Shown: in pieces, positions 51,016 to 59,290 of the stretch | Position numbering within the stretch: the stretch's first letter is position 1 | Layout: each line of letters opens with the position of its first letter | Translations under genes and position numbers: made by a program | Source: a virus | Strand: one strand, 5' to 3' | Virus record (IMG/VR): IMGVR_UViG_3300047548_000772 | Span: 1 to 64,000 of that record | DNA: 64,000 bases | Notes under the pieces: generated by a model | The model's database searches: none | What the model saw: only the letters and a program-made list of their open reading frames with translations | Told to the model about the DNA's origin: nothing

Positions 51016-51106
51016 GGATAGTTGGCCGAGTGGTCGAAGGCACTCCCCTGCTAAGGGAGCATACCCCAAAAGGGTATCATTGGTTCGAATCCAATACTGT
51101 CCGCCA
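51016..51106 (+). tRNA. tRNA-Ser (GCT)
   Basis: Acceptor GGATAGT/ACTGTCC, anticodon loop CTGCTAA, long variable arm TACCC/GGGTA, T-loop TTCGAAT, G73, encoded CCA. Confidence 0.95.
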
Positions 51107-51124
51107 AACATTTTAAGGAACATT

Positions 51125-51295
51125 ATGAAAACCCCAGCATCATTTAAACTATCAAAATCAACCAAACGTTTTTTAGCCTGCATCGACAATAAAGCAAGCC
51201 GCGCCGAAGTTCGTAAATTATTCATTGACGCAGAATACACCAAAGCAATCATGGCCAATCGTCGTGTTCGTGAAAAAACAGTTAATAACGATTAA
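51125..51295 (+). CDS. small basic helical protein
   Basis: 56 residues from ATG 51125 with AAGGAAC upstream. FKLSKSTKRFLACIDNKASR and IMANRRVREKTVNND. Function unknown. Confidence 0.62.
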   Translation: MKTPASFKLSKSTKRFLACIDNKASRAEVRKLFIDAEYTKAIMANRRVREKTVNND

Positions 51296-51444
51296 TTAAT
51301 AAATATCAATGCAACGCCAGCAAGTGCTGACGTCGGATTAACAGTGACGCCTAGGGTGTTTGCCCTTTTACTGACACGTTATGCTCAGAACGCCGCTCCG
51401 TATGTAGACAATCTACTAGCTCTTAAAGTAAAATTGCAGTAACA
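51296..51444 (+). other. protein-like frame without a start codon
   Basis: In frame after the previous stop the sequence reads NATPASADVGLTVTPRVFAL and LLTRYAQNAAPYVDNLLALK to TAA at 51442. Composition is protein-like but there is no ATG; a GTG at 51344 could start a 32-residue piece. May be a remnant. Confidence 0.3.
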
Positions 51445-51469
51445 ACGATTAAATCTTTAGGAGAAAAAA

Positions 51470-51919
51470 TTGAAACTAATCGAAAAACATCCACGTACCT
51501 TGGTCAAGGTAGTTTCGTGGCGAGTATTATTGACCATTAGCCATTTTATCAATGGATTAATTGTAACAGGTAGCATTGCTATCGGTTTACAAATTGCCGG
51601 TTGGAGCGCATTAATTAACAGCGTTCTTTACTGGCTTCACGAACGTGCCTGGAACTGGCTACAATGGAATAAAAAACCCAAAGACGGATGGCTATTCCTA
51701 GACGGGCATCCAAGAACTACAACAAAAATGCTTACATGGCGAGCAATTGTAAATGGCAGCAACTTCCTCATTCCTTATTTCATGACAGGTTCATGGGGCC
51801 AAGCAACTGCATTCTTTACTATCGCAGTCTTTGTTAACATGTCACTATTTTATATCCACGAACGCTTGTGGAATCGCGTTAAATGGGGCAAGCAAGTTAA
51901 GGATGCGGTGCCTGCATAA
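51470..51919 (+). CDS. DUF2061 membrane protein, two repeats
   Basis: 149 residues from a TTG with TAGGAG upstream. Two copies of the DUF2061 unit: HPRTLVKVVSWRVLLTISHF ... YWLHERAWNWLQW and HPRTTTKMLTWRAIVNGSNF ... FYIHERLWNRVKW. Four membrane helices. Small membrane proteins of unknown role in bacteria and phages. Confidence 0.85.
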   Translation: MKLIEKHPRTLVKVVSWRVLLTISHFINGLIVTGSIAIGLQIAGWSALINSVLYWLHERAWNWLQWNKKPKDGWLFLDGHPRTTTKMLTWRAIVNGSNFLIPYFMTGSWGQATAFFTIAVFVNMSLFYIHERLWNRVKWGKQVKDAVPA

Positions 51920-53055
51920 TGACACAATACATGTACCACAACAAGGGTGTCTATACCTGCAACGGTAAGCCATTCTTTAACAAACTCGAAGCGATCTTCG
52001 AAGCTAATCAAAGTGGAAAACATGTCGAATGGGATTACCACGATGCTGTGTTTAAGCAGCATCGTTGGGACCTCGAACCTTTAGTTGGGTTGGACGAACT
52101 GTACAAACAACGTGCATTACAACTACGCGAAGCCTATGATCACCTTGTGTTATTCTTTAGTGGCGGTGTTGATAGTTGGAATATCCTACATGCTTTTGTT
52201 AAAAACAACATTCGACTCGACGAAATTTATATGTTCGGCGCTTTTGAAGCTGAAGAAAACGCAGATCAAACCCTAGGACTCGATAGAGACCCAGGTTACT
52301 ATACTCGAGAACTCAAACAAGCACTACCTGTAGTTAAAAAACTTGTTCAAGACAAAAATGTCAAGGTTAATGTGTTTGACTGGACAAGACATATTATTAG
52401 TGCAGCAGATGACCGCGATTGGTTTTATACTGCTGGTGTTCGATTCGATCCTACTTGCATGGTTAGATCAAAGTTTCACAAGATTTTCAGAGAACACAAT
52501 GACTTATTACACAAAGGCAAGAAAGTAGGATTTGTTTACGGGGTAGATAAACCTAGACTGCTTCGCGACGACGATAACATTTACTTTGCATTCTTAGATG
52601 TTATTATGACCACAGGTACATTACCTAGCAACGACATATTAGGCGAGTACTGGGAAAACGACGAATACTTCTATTGGACTCCTAATATGCCCGAATTAGC
52701 AATTAAACAAAGTCATGTTGTGGTTAATTGGTTACGATCTAATAACAAACTTGATCTAATCAAACACATGTCTAATTTAAGTTCGTTCCACGATGAATTG
52801 TATTACAAAGAAGTAAACTTTAGTGTATATCCGGAGTGGGATCACACAACATGGCAAGTTAAAAAGCCAACTGGTGCAATTTACAACGAGTTAAGCAAAT
52901 GGTTTTTTGAAGGGCAGTTAGAAGCACGTATGAAGTGGGAATCTAGTCTCTGGGAACTAGAACGATTGTGTGGTAAGCAATGGTTCAATGAGAATACGGT
53001 TACCAAAGGTTTACGAGGACATTTGAGCCCGCTATATAAAGTAGCTTCGTACTAA
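51919..53055 (+). CDS. PP-loop ATP-pyrophosphatase-like protein
   Basis: 378 residues, 1 nt overlap with the DUF2061 gene. LVLFFSGGVDSWNILHAF is the PP-loop SGGxDS (near residue 82) of N-type ATP pyrophosphatases (asparagine synthase, QueC, TilS, ThiI). The rest does not match any one of these. Likely adenylates a substrate for amidation or thiolation. Followed by a 2OG oxygenase gene. Confidence 0.82.
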   Translation: MTQYMYHNKGVYTCNGKPFFNKLEAIFEANQSGKHVEWDYHDAVFKQHRWDLEPLVGLDELYKQRALQLREAYDHLVLFFSGGVDSWNILHAFVKNNIRLDEIYMFGAFEAEENADQTLGLDRDPGYYTRELKQALPVVKKLVQDKNVKVNVFDWTRHIISAADDRDWFYTAGVRFDPTCMVRSKFHKIFREHNDLLHKGKKVGFVYGVDKPRLLRDDDNIYFAFLDVIMTTGTLPSNDILGEYWENDEYFYWTPNMPELAIKQSHVVVNWLRSNNKLDLIKHMSNLSSFHDELYYKEVNFSVYPEWDHTTWQVKKPTGAIYNELSKWFFEGQLEARMKWESSLWELERLCGKQWFNENTVTKGLRGHLSPLYKVASY

Positions 53056-53067
53056 CAAGGAAACAAT

Positions 53068-53832
53068 ATGCCAACAATTACCAAATCTGGAACTTATAGA
53101 TTAGAAGTTCACGACAACGAAATCGACACAGAGTTGCAAAAAGATGTGCTAAACTTTTTATTAGACAGCGAGTATTGTGTAAACTTCTACGATCAACCTT
53201 ATAGTTTATATAAGCCTAGGTTAGATACGTATATCACTCCTCGAGATTTTCCAGCACAGCCAAAATTACCAATAGCATGGGATGAGGAAAGTCTTGCAGA
53301 ACGTTCACCAGTTGTTTACAAACTATGGTCGGCTATTAACAATCAATTAGGTAATACTTTGGCAATCGACGGTGTTCCAGAAAGCATGAACTATATGCTT
53401 GGAATTAGTCCAGTCCAAGGAATTACTAAAAGCGATGGGTCTCCTGGTCGACCAAATAGTGGGTGGCGTGTATATGGTAACGGCAACGAACGAGAACCCG
53501 GTGCCCGCACTAAAGCAATTCATCGCGACAATCCGTTTATTGATGACGACACTTGTGTCAATATTGTTTATTTTGCTAACGATGAATGGCATCCTAGTTG
53601 GTATGGTGAAACCCTATTTCACGGTAACAACAATACCACCGGTGACGTAACTGGCAGGTTTCACCCCGATCAACCACGTAGTCAACCAATTGGTGATATT
53701 GAAAATGTTGTAGAAGTTCGCCCTGGGCGTTTTATGGTATTTGATGCAAGATACTTGCATCAATACAAACCAGTTTACGAACATTTAAATGTTCCTTTGT
53801 TAGGAATAGTTTTTAGATGTAGGCTAAAATAA
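53068..53832 (+). CDS. 2-oxoglutarate/Fe(II) oxygenase, prolyl hydroxylase-like
   Basis: 254 residues, AAGGAAAC upstream. KAIHRDNPFID gives His-x-Asp (near residue 151), and RFMVFDARYLHQYKPV the distal His (near 230), with VNIVYFANDEW between. Layout fits P4H-type phage dioxygenases. Substrate unknown. Confidence 0.82.
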   Translation: MPTITKSGTYRLEVHDNEIDTELQKDVLNFLLDSEYCVNFYDQPYSLYKPRLDTYITPRDFPAQPKLPIAWDEESLAERSPVVYKLWSAINNQLGNTLAIDGVPESMNYMLGISPVQGITKSDGSPGRPNSGWRVYGNGNEREPGARTKAIHRDNPFIDDDTCVNIVYFANDEWHPSWYGETLFHGNNNTTGDVTGRFHPDQPRSQPIGDIENVVEVRPGRFMVFDARYLHQYKPVYEHLNVPLLGIVFRCRLK

Positions 53833-53843
53833 CTACGCAAAGC

Positions 53844-53868
53844 CCGCTATATGCGGGATTTTTTTATG
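53844..53868 (+). terminator. intrinsic terminator
   Basis: CCCGC-TATAT-GCGGG followed by ATTTTTTT, directly ahead of the next promoter. Confidence 0.88.
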
Positions 53869-53869
53869 G

Positions 53870-53898
53870 TTGACCGGAAATTACCATTTTGCTATAAT
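53870..53898 (+). promoter_or_regulatory. strong sigma70-like promoter
   Basis: TTGACC, then GGAAAT, 17 nt in all, TATAAT preceded by TTTTGC. Drives the gene at 53929. Confidence 0.9.
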
Positions 53899-53928
53899 AT
53901 GGGTATAGTAAGTAAACAGGAGCAGCAA

Positions 53929-54315
53929 ATGGCATACGTTAGTCAAGAACTTAAAGCAAAGTTAGCCCCTAAAATCAAAGCAATTTGTAAGAAGTATGGC
54001 GTCAAGGCTAGCCTTGCAGTTCGTAACCACAGCGTTCTGTGCCTGAACATCAAGTCAGGCAAGATCGACTTTCTAGACAACTTTGCTCGCAACTTTAAAG
54101 AAGCCAATCCTCAGCGCACCTACCTTGACGTTAACCCTTACTGGTACCAGGACCACTTTGATGGTGTTGCACGTGACTTCTTGAGCGAAGTTATTCCTGC
54201 TATGAATGCAGGCAACCATGACCGCAGCGACATCCAAGCTGACTACGTTGACGTAGGCTGGTATATTGACGTCAATGTTGGACATTGGAACAAGCCTTAC
54301 ACGGTTGACCAGTAA
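53929..54315 (+). CDS. conserved phage protein
   Basis: 128 residues from ATG 53929 with CAGGAGCA upstream; longer frames would include the promoter. KAICKKYGVKASLAVRNHSV, DVNPYWYQDHFDGVARDFLS, and DIQADYVDVGWYIDVNVGHW. A family found widely in phages and some bacteria, without known function. Confidence 0.78.
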   Translation: MAYVSQELKAKLAPKIKAICKKYGVKASLAVRNHSVLCLNIKSGKIDFLDNFARNFKEANPQRTYLDVNPYWYQDHFDGVARDFLSEVIPAMNAGNHDRSDIQADYVDVGWYIDVNVGHWNKPYTVDQ

Positions 54316-54333
54316 TTCATTAATTCGTATAAT
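54305..54333 (+). promoter_or_regulatory. sigma70-like promoter for the AAA gene
   Basis: TTGACC, 17 nt, TATAAT. The -35 lies inside the last codons of the preceding gene. Confidence 0.85.
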
Positions 54334-54376
54334 ACAGTTTTAGTAGTAAACTTTAATCACATCTAAAGGAAGCCCT

Positions 54377-55471
54377 ATGTCAGTTGAACATCGTACAGTT
54401 ACCGCACCAGAAGCCAAGAAGGCAATTCTTAAATGCTTTAATAAGAAGCGTCCTCTGTTCTTGTGGGGTCCTCCAGGTATCGGCAAGTCAGAAGTCGTTG
54501 CTGGTATCACAGAAGAAATGCAAGGTCTAATGATCGACCTTCGTTTGGGCCAAATGGACCCAACCGATATCCGTGGTATCCCGTTTTATAACAAAGAAAA
54601 AGGCGTTATGGATTGGGCTCCCCCAATCGATCTACCAGACGCCGAAACTGCTAGCCAGTACCCAGTTGTTGTTTTGTTCATGGACGAAATGAACTCGGCT
54701 GCACCTGCTGTTCAAGCTGCTGCATATCAACTAGTTCTTAACCGTCGAATCGGTAAGTACATCCTGCCAGACAATGTTGTTATGATCGCTGCTGGTAACC
54801 GCGAGTCAGACAAGGGTGTTACATATCGTATGCCAACTCCGCTGGCAAACCGTTTTGTTCACTTGGAAATGCGTGTTGATTTCCCAGCATGGCAAGAGTG
54901 GGCAGTTGGCAGCGGCATTCACAAGGACGTTGTTGGTTATCTAACCTTTGCCAAGCAGGACCTGTATGACTTTGATGCTAAGTCTGCATCGCGTTCGTTT
55001 GCTACACCGCGTTCGTGGACCTTTGTTAGCGAACTGCTAGAAGATGAAGACATTGACGATCGTACAGCCACTGACTTGATTTCAGGTGCTATCGGCGAAG
55101 GTCTTGCTGTCAAGTTCATGCAACACCGCAAGGTTGCCGGTAAGATGCCTAAGCCCGAAGACATCTTGTCAGGTAAGGTCAAGGATCTTAACATCAAAGA
55201 AGTTTCAGCAATGTACTCGCTGGTTATTTCCATGTGCTACGAACTGCGTGAAGCAGTCGAAAAGAAGATTCCCGAAAAGGACTTCCATGCAATGGCAGAT
55301 AACTTCTTCCGTTACATGATGGATAACTTTGAAACCGAACTGGTTGTTATGGGTGCTCGTATTGCCCTTACCACATACAACCTGCCCTTCCAACCAACGA
55401 AGTTGAAGAACTTCGACGAGTTCCACCAACGTTACGCCAAGTACATTCTACAGGCTACGCAAAACTCGTAA
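54377..55471 (+). CDS. MoxR-type AAA+ ATPase
   Basis: 364 residues, AAAGGAAG upstream. LFLWGPPGIGKSEVV (Walker A near residue 32), VVLFMDEMNSAAPAV (Walker B), AAGNRESDKG (sensor) and MPTPLANRFVHLEM (arginine region). The group works with VWA-domain partners to remodel proteins or insert metals; the VWA partner gene follows at 55821. Common as a pair in T4-like and larger phages. Confidence 0.93.
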   Translation: MSVEHRTVTAPEAKKAILKCFNKKRPLFLWGPPGIGKSEVVAGITEEMQGLMIDLRLGQMDPTDIRGIPFYNKEKGVMDWAPPIDLPDAETASQYPVVVLFMDEMNSAAPAVQAAAYQLVLNRRIGKYILPDNVVMIAAGNRESDKGVTYRMPTPLANRFVHLEMRVDFPAWQEWAVGSGIHKDVVGYLTFAKQDLYDFDAKSASRSFATPRSWTFVSELLEDEDIDDRTATDLISGAIGEGLAVKFMQHRKVAGKMPKPEDILSGKVKDLNIKEVSAMYSLVISMCYELREAVEKKIPEKDFHAMADNFFRYMMDNFETELVVMGARIALTTYNLPFQPTKLKNFDEFHQRYAKYILQATQNS

Positions 55472-55503
55472 CAGGTTAGGGGCTGTGTTCCGTTAAGGAC
55501 ATA

Positions 55504-55533
55504 GGGCTATGTTTGGTGCATAGCCCCTATTTT
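55504..55533 (+). terminator. intrinsic terminator after the AAA gene
   Basis: GGGCTATG-TTTGGTG-CATAGCCC followed by CTATTTTTT. Confidence 0.9.
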
Positions 55534-55535
55534 TT

Positions 55536-55766
55536 ATGTCAACTACAGTTACAAAAACATACGATCCATATGTTTGGAAGAATGTTGCTAAAATACACAG
55601 CGACATGACTAGGGACTTTGGAAAGATTGGTGTCAAATGGTCTTTAAAGATCTTAACTCCAACAAGTTTTACATCGTCAGATCTACCTAGAACTTATGAA
55701 TATACGTTTAATGACCCGCACGATGCTATGATCTACGCTATTAAATACGCAGAACGCCAAGGTTGA
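55536..55766 (+). CDS. LRW-family-like protein
   Basis: 76 residues, ATG immediately after the terminator T run and without a clear ribosome site. VWKNVAKIHSDMTRDFGKIG, then YEYTFNDPHDAMIYAIKYAE and RQG. The acidic D-A block is kept; LRW has become I-K-Y with extension. Confidence 0.6.
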   Translation: MSTTVTKTYDPYVWKNVAKIHSDMTRDFGKIGVKWSLKILTPTSFTSSDLPRTYEYTFNDPHDAMIYAIKYAERQG

Positions 55767-55791
55767 CCGGTAATTCGATATTTGCTATAAT
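55763..55791 (+). promoter_or_regulatory. sigma70-like promoter for the VWA gene
   Basis: TTGACC, 17 nt, TATAAT preceded by TTTGC. The -35 overlaps the stop of the preceding gene. Confidence 0.88.
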
Positions 55792-55820
55792 ATTACATAA
55801 AGTTAAGAAATGGAGCATTT

Positions 55821-57101
55821 ATGACTGCTGCAAATTCCGCTGTTGAGAACAAAGATGATGCCAAGCGTTTTGCTAATCTCCTTGGCCCAACAGACCCTAA
55901 ACTAGATCGCGAAGTTCGCGAAATTCTAATCACAGCCCGTGTTGGTCTGTTGCTTCGTGCAAGTTTCTTTGGTAACCTGGCAACTCGTCTTAAACTAATC
56001 AACGCCGACGAATGGTGTTCAACTGCTGCTACAGACGGTCGCAATTTTTACTATAACACTCGCTTTATCAAGATGCTCAAGCCCAAAGAGGTTGAGTTCT
56101 TGTTTGGCCACGAAGTTCTTCACTGTGTTTACGACCATATGGGTCGCCGCGGTGATCGCCATCCACAGATTTGGAACATTGCCAACGATTACTGCGTCAA
56201 CGCTGACCTTAAAAAGCATCGCGTTGGTGAGTTTATTACAAGTGTTCCGTGTTTATACGATCCCAAGTATGAAGGCAAGTCGTCAGAAGAAGTCTACGAA
56301 GATCTAATGGCTAATGCCCAAAAGATTAGCCTAGACGATCTTATCAACCAAGTTCTCGACGAACACTTGGATGGTAAAGGCGGTGACGGCGAAGACGGTC
56401 AAAACAACAAAGATGGCAAAGGCAGTGGTCGTCCACAGTTGACCGAAGAAGAAAAGCAACAAATCCGCGACGAAATCAAAGAAGCCATGATGGCTGCTGC
56501 ACAAGCATCGGACCCGGGTTCGGTTCCAGCAGGTGTTAAGCGTCTAATCCAAGATCTAACTGATCCTAAGATGAACTGGCGCGAACTGTTGCGTATGCAA
56601 TTGGAATCGACTATCAAGAGCGATTACACTTGGGCTCGTCCTAGCCGTCGTGCTTGGCACATGGATGCTGTTTTGCCTGGTATGAAGAACACCGATGCCA
56701 TTGACATTGCTGTCGCAATTGATATGTCAGGTTCTATCAGCGTCGAGCAAGGCAAGGACTTCTTAAGCGAAATCAAAGGCATTATGGAAACGTTTGATTC
56801 GTATCGTATCCATGTTTTCTGCTTTGATACAGACTACTACAATCCGCAGATCTATACCAGCGATAACCTAGAAACTATCGAGGACTATGAACTAGCAGGT
56901 GGTGGCGGTACTGATTTTGATGCTATCTTCCGTCATCTCAAAGACGAAGAAGTTGAGCCCAAGCGGTTAGTTGTTTTCACTGACGGTTATCCGTTTGGTT
57001 CGTGGGGTGATCCTAACTACTGCGATACTGTTTGGATTATCCATGGTGATCGTAATCCAAACCCACCGTTTGGTCAGTGGGCACTATACGAAGCAGAGTA
57101 A
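55821..57101 (+). CDS. VWA-domain metalloprotein, MoxR partner
   Basis: 426 residues, TGGAGC upstream. N-terminal domain with FLFGHEVLHCVYDHMGRR (H-E-x-x-H near residue 98, a zinc-protease-like motif, DUF2201 type), an acidic Gly/Asp/Lys linker (residues ~185-215), then a VWA domain with AVAIDMSGSISVEQG (MIDAS D-x-S-x-S), GGGTDFD and FTDGYP. Works with the AAA protein at 54377; cellular role unproven. Confidence 0.92.
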   Translation: MTAANSAVENKDDAKRFANLLGPTDPKLDREVREILITARVGLLLRASFFGNLATRLKLINADEWCSTAATDGRNFYYNTRFIKMLKPKEVEFLFGHEVLHCVYDHMGRRGDRHPQIWNIANDYCVNADLKKHRVGEFITSVPCLYDPKYEGKSSEEVYEDLMANAQKISLDDLINQVLDEHLDGKGGDGEDGQNNKDGKGSGRPQLTEEEKQQIRDEIKEAMMAAAQASDPGSVPAGVKRLIQDLTDPKMNWRELLRMQLESTIKSDYTWARPSRRAWHMDAVLPGMKNTDAIDIAVAIDMSGSISVEQGKDFLSEIKGIMETFDSYRIHVFCFDTDYYNPQIYTSDNLETIEDYELAGGGGTDFDAIFRHLKDEEVEPKRLVVFTDGYPFGSWGDPNYCDTVWIIHGDRNPNPPFGQWALYEAE

Positions 57102-57104
57102 TCG

Positions 57105-57263
57105 ATGTTGTACCGAGCAAAGATGCCCGAGGCTTGGGCACGTATGGAGTGGTGCAAAGCTCATTTTGGGCAGCAGAGTTTCAAACGCTGGTGGCGAGAC
57201 CGTGGGTATCTTTGCTTCGTCAACGAAAAGGATTACTTGTTTTACTTGCTGAGGTGGGCATAG
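57105..57263 (+). CDS. LRW-family protein, minimal form
   Basis: 52 residues, the shortest member: MLYRAKMPEAWARMEWCKAH, FGQQSFKRWWRDRGYLCFVN, EKDYLFYLLRWA. It is essentially the bare core helix-FG-strand-strand-helix, useful for defining the domain. Its TAG overlaps a GTG start. Confidence 0.72.
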   Translation: MLYRAKMPEAWARMEWCKAHFGQQSFKRWWRDRGYLCFVNEKDYLFYLLRWA

Positions 57264-57487
57264 TGACAGAACTAGAGATTCCAACATCTAACTGGGCTCA
57301 CGTAGATGCGCCACCAAGTTGGTGGGAAAACTTTTTCTATAGTTGCGGCGACTGGCAAGAAGTTCAACGTGTGTTAAAAGAAGATTGGAATGCTGAGGCA
57401 GTTCCTAGTTCTAGACTGGGAGAAGTTGGAACCATTGTATTCGAAAATGAGCAGGATGCTACTATGTTTATGTTGAGGTGGACATGA
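57263..57487 (+). CDS. LRW-family protein
   Basis: 74 residues from a GTG in overlap. VQRVLKEDWNAEAVPSSRLG, TIVFENEQDATMFMLRWT. ATGA coupling downstream with TTG AGG TGG as ribosome site. Confidence 0.75.
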   Translation: MTELEIPTSNWAHVDAPPSWWENFFYSCGDWQEVQRVLKEDWNAEAVPSSRLGEVGTIVFENEQDATMFMLRWT

Positions 57488-57681
57488 TTACTGTGAACAC
57501 TTATCCAAAAATCCAAACGTCCCACGATATGATTCCAGTAAACGAATGGCTAAGACACAACGCTACCAGTAAGTGGAACTGGCGATCCTCAAAAGAGTGG
57601 TATCCTGGGTGGGGTCATCCTATGTTGTTAGATTTTGAGGACGAAAACGATGCAGTATTGTTTGCATTGAGGTGGTTGTGA
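57484..57681 (+). CDS. LRW-family protein
   Basis: 65 residues. PVNEWLRHNATSKWNWRSSK, LLDFEDENDAVLFALRWL. Start and stop overlap neighbours. Confidence 0.75.
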   Translation: MITVNTYPKIQTSHDMIPVNEWLRHNATSKWNWRSSKEWYPGWGHPMLLDFEDENDAVLFALRWL

Positions 57682-57947
57682 TGATAGAAGCCTGGACATT
57701 TATTGACGGTATGAAGGTTAGTGTTCCGCTAGATCGTTGCGATGCTGTTAGGTATGGCTGGCATCTGGGCACAGAGTTTAGACGCTGGCACCCTTTAGTA
57801 GATGTGGCGGCAGAAATCCTTAGAGAAAATTCAATTCGTGATTGGTGCCGCAACACCGTTGGACAAAATTGCTACAAAACATTTCACGATAGCGTATATT
57901 TTTATCGTGAAGCAGATGCAGTACTTTGCAAGTTGAGGTGGTCATAA
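57681..57947 (+). CDS. LRW-family protein
   Basis: 88 residues, TGATG overlap. SIRDWCRNTVGQNCYKTFHD, SVYFYREADAVLCKLRWS. Cys replaces Phe in the tail. Its stop overlaps the next start. Confidence 0.75.
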   Translation: MIEAWTFIDGMKVSVPLDRCDAVRYGWHLGTEFRRWHPLVDVAAEILRENSIRDWCRNTVGQNCYKTFHDSVYFYREADAVLCKLRWS

Positions 57948-58249
57948 TGGAAATCAAACAAGTTTATATCTGTAGTGTATGTGAAACTATTCACGAAGAT
58001 GAATATGCAGCAGAAGAATGTTGCCCGCCAGAAGTATGGCACATGTGGCAATGTCCTGTCTGTGAGGAAACACACGACACAGAGCAAGAAGCCATTGAGT
58101 GTTACAATAAGTGCTGCAACGGCGAAGACGAAATTGATGTCGATGAAGGGTCTTATCGCAAGTATCCAGAGATATTCTGGAACAGAAGTCAACGGATTTA
58201 CATCGATGAATTCTGTCGACTCAATCATTTACATAAAGGTGAAGAATGA
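57947..58249 (+). CDS. duplicated zinc-finger-like protein
   Basis: 100 residues. Two copies of a C-x2-C ... E-C-C unit: ICSVCETIHEDEYAAEECC and CPVCEETHDTEQEAIECYNK, followed by KCC. Likely binds two metals. Directly follows LRW-family genes and could be their partner by position. Function unknown. Confidence 0.72.
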   Translation: MEIKQVYICSVCETIHEDEYAAEECCPPEVWHMWQCPVCEETHDTEQEAIECYNKCCNGEDEIDVDEGSYRKYPEIFWNRSQRIYIDEFCRLNHLHKGEE

Positions 58250-58572
58250 ATTGGTTGCGTAAAAAAGTAATTAAGTGGGTGCGTGAGGATTGGGAAAACG
58301 AAGGTTCTAAGAAACGTAGTCGCAGTAATCTAATTGGTTATCCCGACGAGCCTGAACCAGTACTCAGACGCGAGTACCAAACCCCCGAAGTACCCGGTAT
58401 GGATATCCGTGTACAAAATGTCACCGGTGGCATGATTGTTTCTATTACCAGATTCAATAACTATTCCGACAGAGTTGATTATCCACGTGCACAAGTGTAC
58501 CTACTTCGTGAAGAAGAAAATCTCGGCGAAGCATTGGCCAAGATTATCACACAAGAAAGCCTGCGTGGATGA
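58246..58572 (+). CDS. hypothetical phage protein
   Basis: 108 residues, ATGA overlap. Basic start (NWLRKKVIKWVREDW), then GMDIRVQNVTGGMIVSITRF, a strand-rich segment found in other large-phage proteins. Function unknown. Confidence 0.68.
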   Translation: MNWLRKKVIKWVREDWENEGSKKRSRSNLIGYPDEPEPVLRREYQTPEVPGMDIRVQNVTGGMIVSITRFNNYSDRVDYPRAQVYLLREEENLGEALAKIITQESLRG

Positions 58573-58919
58573 GCATTGTAAATATTACGTCTGGCAGTCC
58601 GTTTATTAGTGTAAATCAATACACAGGATCGTATGTTGGTAATAATGGTGCAAGTGCTGGCATGGTTAGATACAACACTGGTACACAATGCCTCGAAGCA
58701 TACGATGGCAGCACATGGGTCAACATTAGTCAAAACCTAAGCATTGAACTAAACTACGGTGCTATCGATACACTACATTGGGCAATGAAAAAGATGACCG
58801 AAGAAAAGCGCATACAGGAACTTGCTAGAGAACACCCAATGGTTGCTGACGCTGTTGCCTCGCTTAAAGATGCATCAGAAAGACTTGAAGTAGCACTAGC
58901 ATTAACTGAAAAAGGTTAA
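58569..58919 (+). CDS. hypothetical protein with fibre-like repeat
   Basis: 116 residues, ATGA overlap. GMVRYNTGTQCLEAYDGSTW is a short beta repeat typical of tail-fibre and collar proteins. The C-terminal helix region (HPMVADAVASLKDASERLEV) resembles the end of the 15291 protein. Possible minor virion protein. Confidence 0.65.
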   Translation: MSIVNITSGSPFISVNQYTGSYVGNNGASAGMVRYNTGTQCLEAYDGSTWVNISQNLSIELNYGAIDTLHWAMKKMTEEKRIQELAREHPMVADAVASLKDASERLEVALALTEKG

Positions 58920-58941
58920 ATTGATGCTAAACCTACAATTA

Positions 58942-58968
58942 AACCGCCGCTATGGCGGTTTTTTTGTG
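58942..58968 (+). terminator. intrinsic terminator
   Basis: AACCGCC-GCTA-TGGCGGTT followed by a T run; ends the operon begun at 55821. Confidence 0.92.
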
Positions 58969-59011
58969 GCTATAAACTACGCCTATATCTTTTTATGCTG
59001 TAAATAACTGC

Positions 59012-59290
59012 ATGGAAAACACTAATCAAAACCCACCATCACTTACGCTCAACGACCTAGCGGTCTTGCGTAACGTTATCGAAGTTGCTATTAGCCGAGG
59101 CACATTCAAGGCCGACGAAATTACTGTTGTAGGACAAACCTATGACAAATTAAAGGCATGGCTGGATTCCGTTGCTGCACAACAAGCAGCAGAACAGCCA
59201 GCAGCAGAAGAAGTACCTGCTGAACAACCAAAGCCTGCTAAGAAAGCAGCAACCAAATCAACTGCTGTCAAGCAGAAAGGAAAGAAGTAA
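59012..59290 (+). CDS. phage protein with Ala/Lys-rich tail
   Basis: 92 residues. LTLNDLAVLRNVIEVAISRG and VGQTYDKLKAWLDSV form a helical domain, then an Ala/Glu/Pro and Lys tail (AKKAATKSTAVKQKGKK). A TGCTGTAAAT sits just upstream of ATG, so a leaderless start is possible. Domain common in T4-like phages; unknown role. Confidence 0.7.
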   Translation: MENTNQNPPSLTLNDLAVLRNVIEVAISRGTFKADEITVVGQTYDKLKAWLDSVAAQQAAEQPAAEEVPAEQPKPAKKAATKSTAVKQKGKK

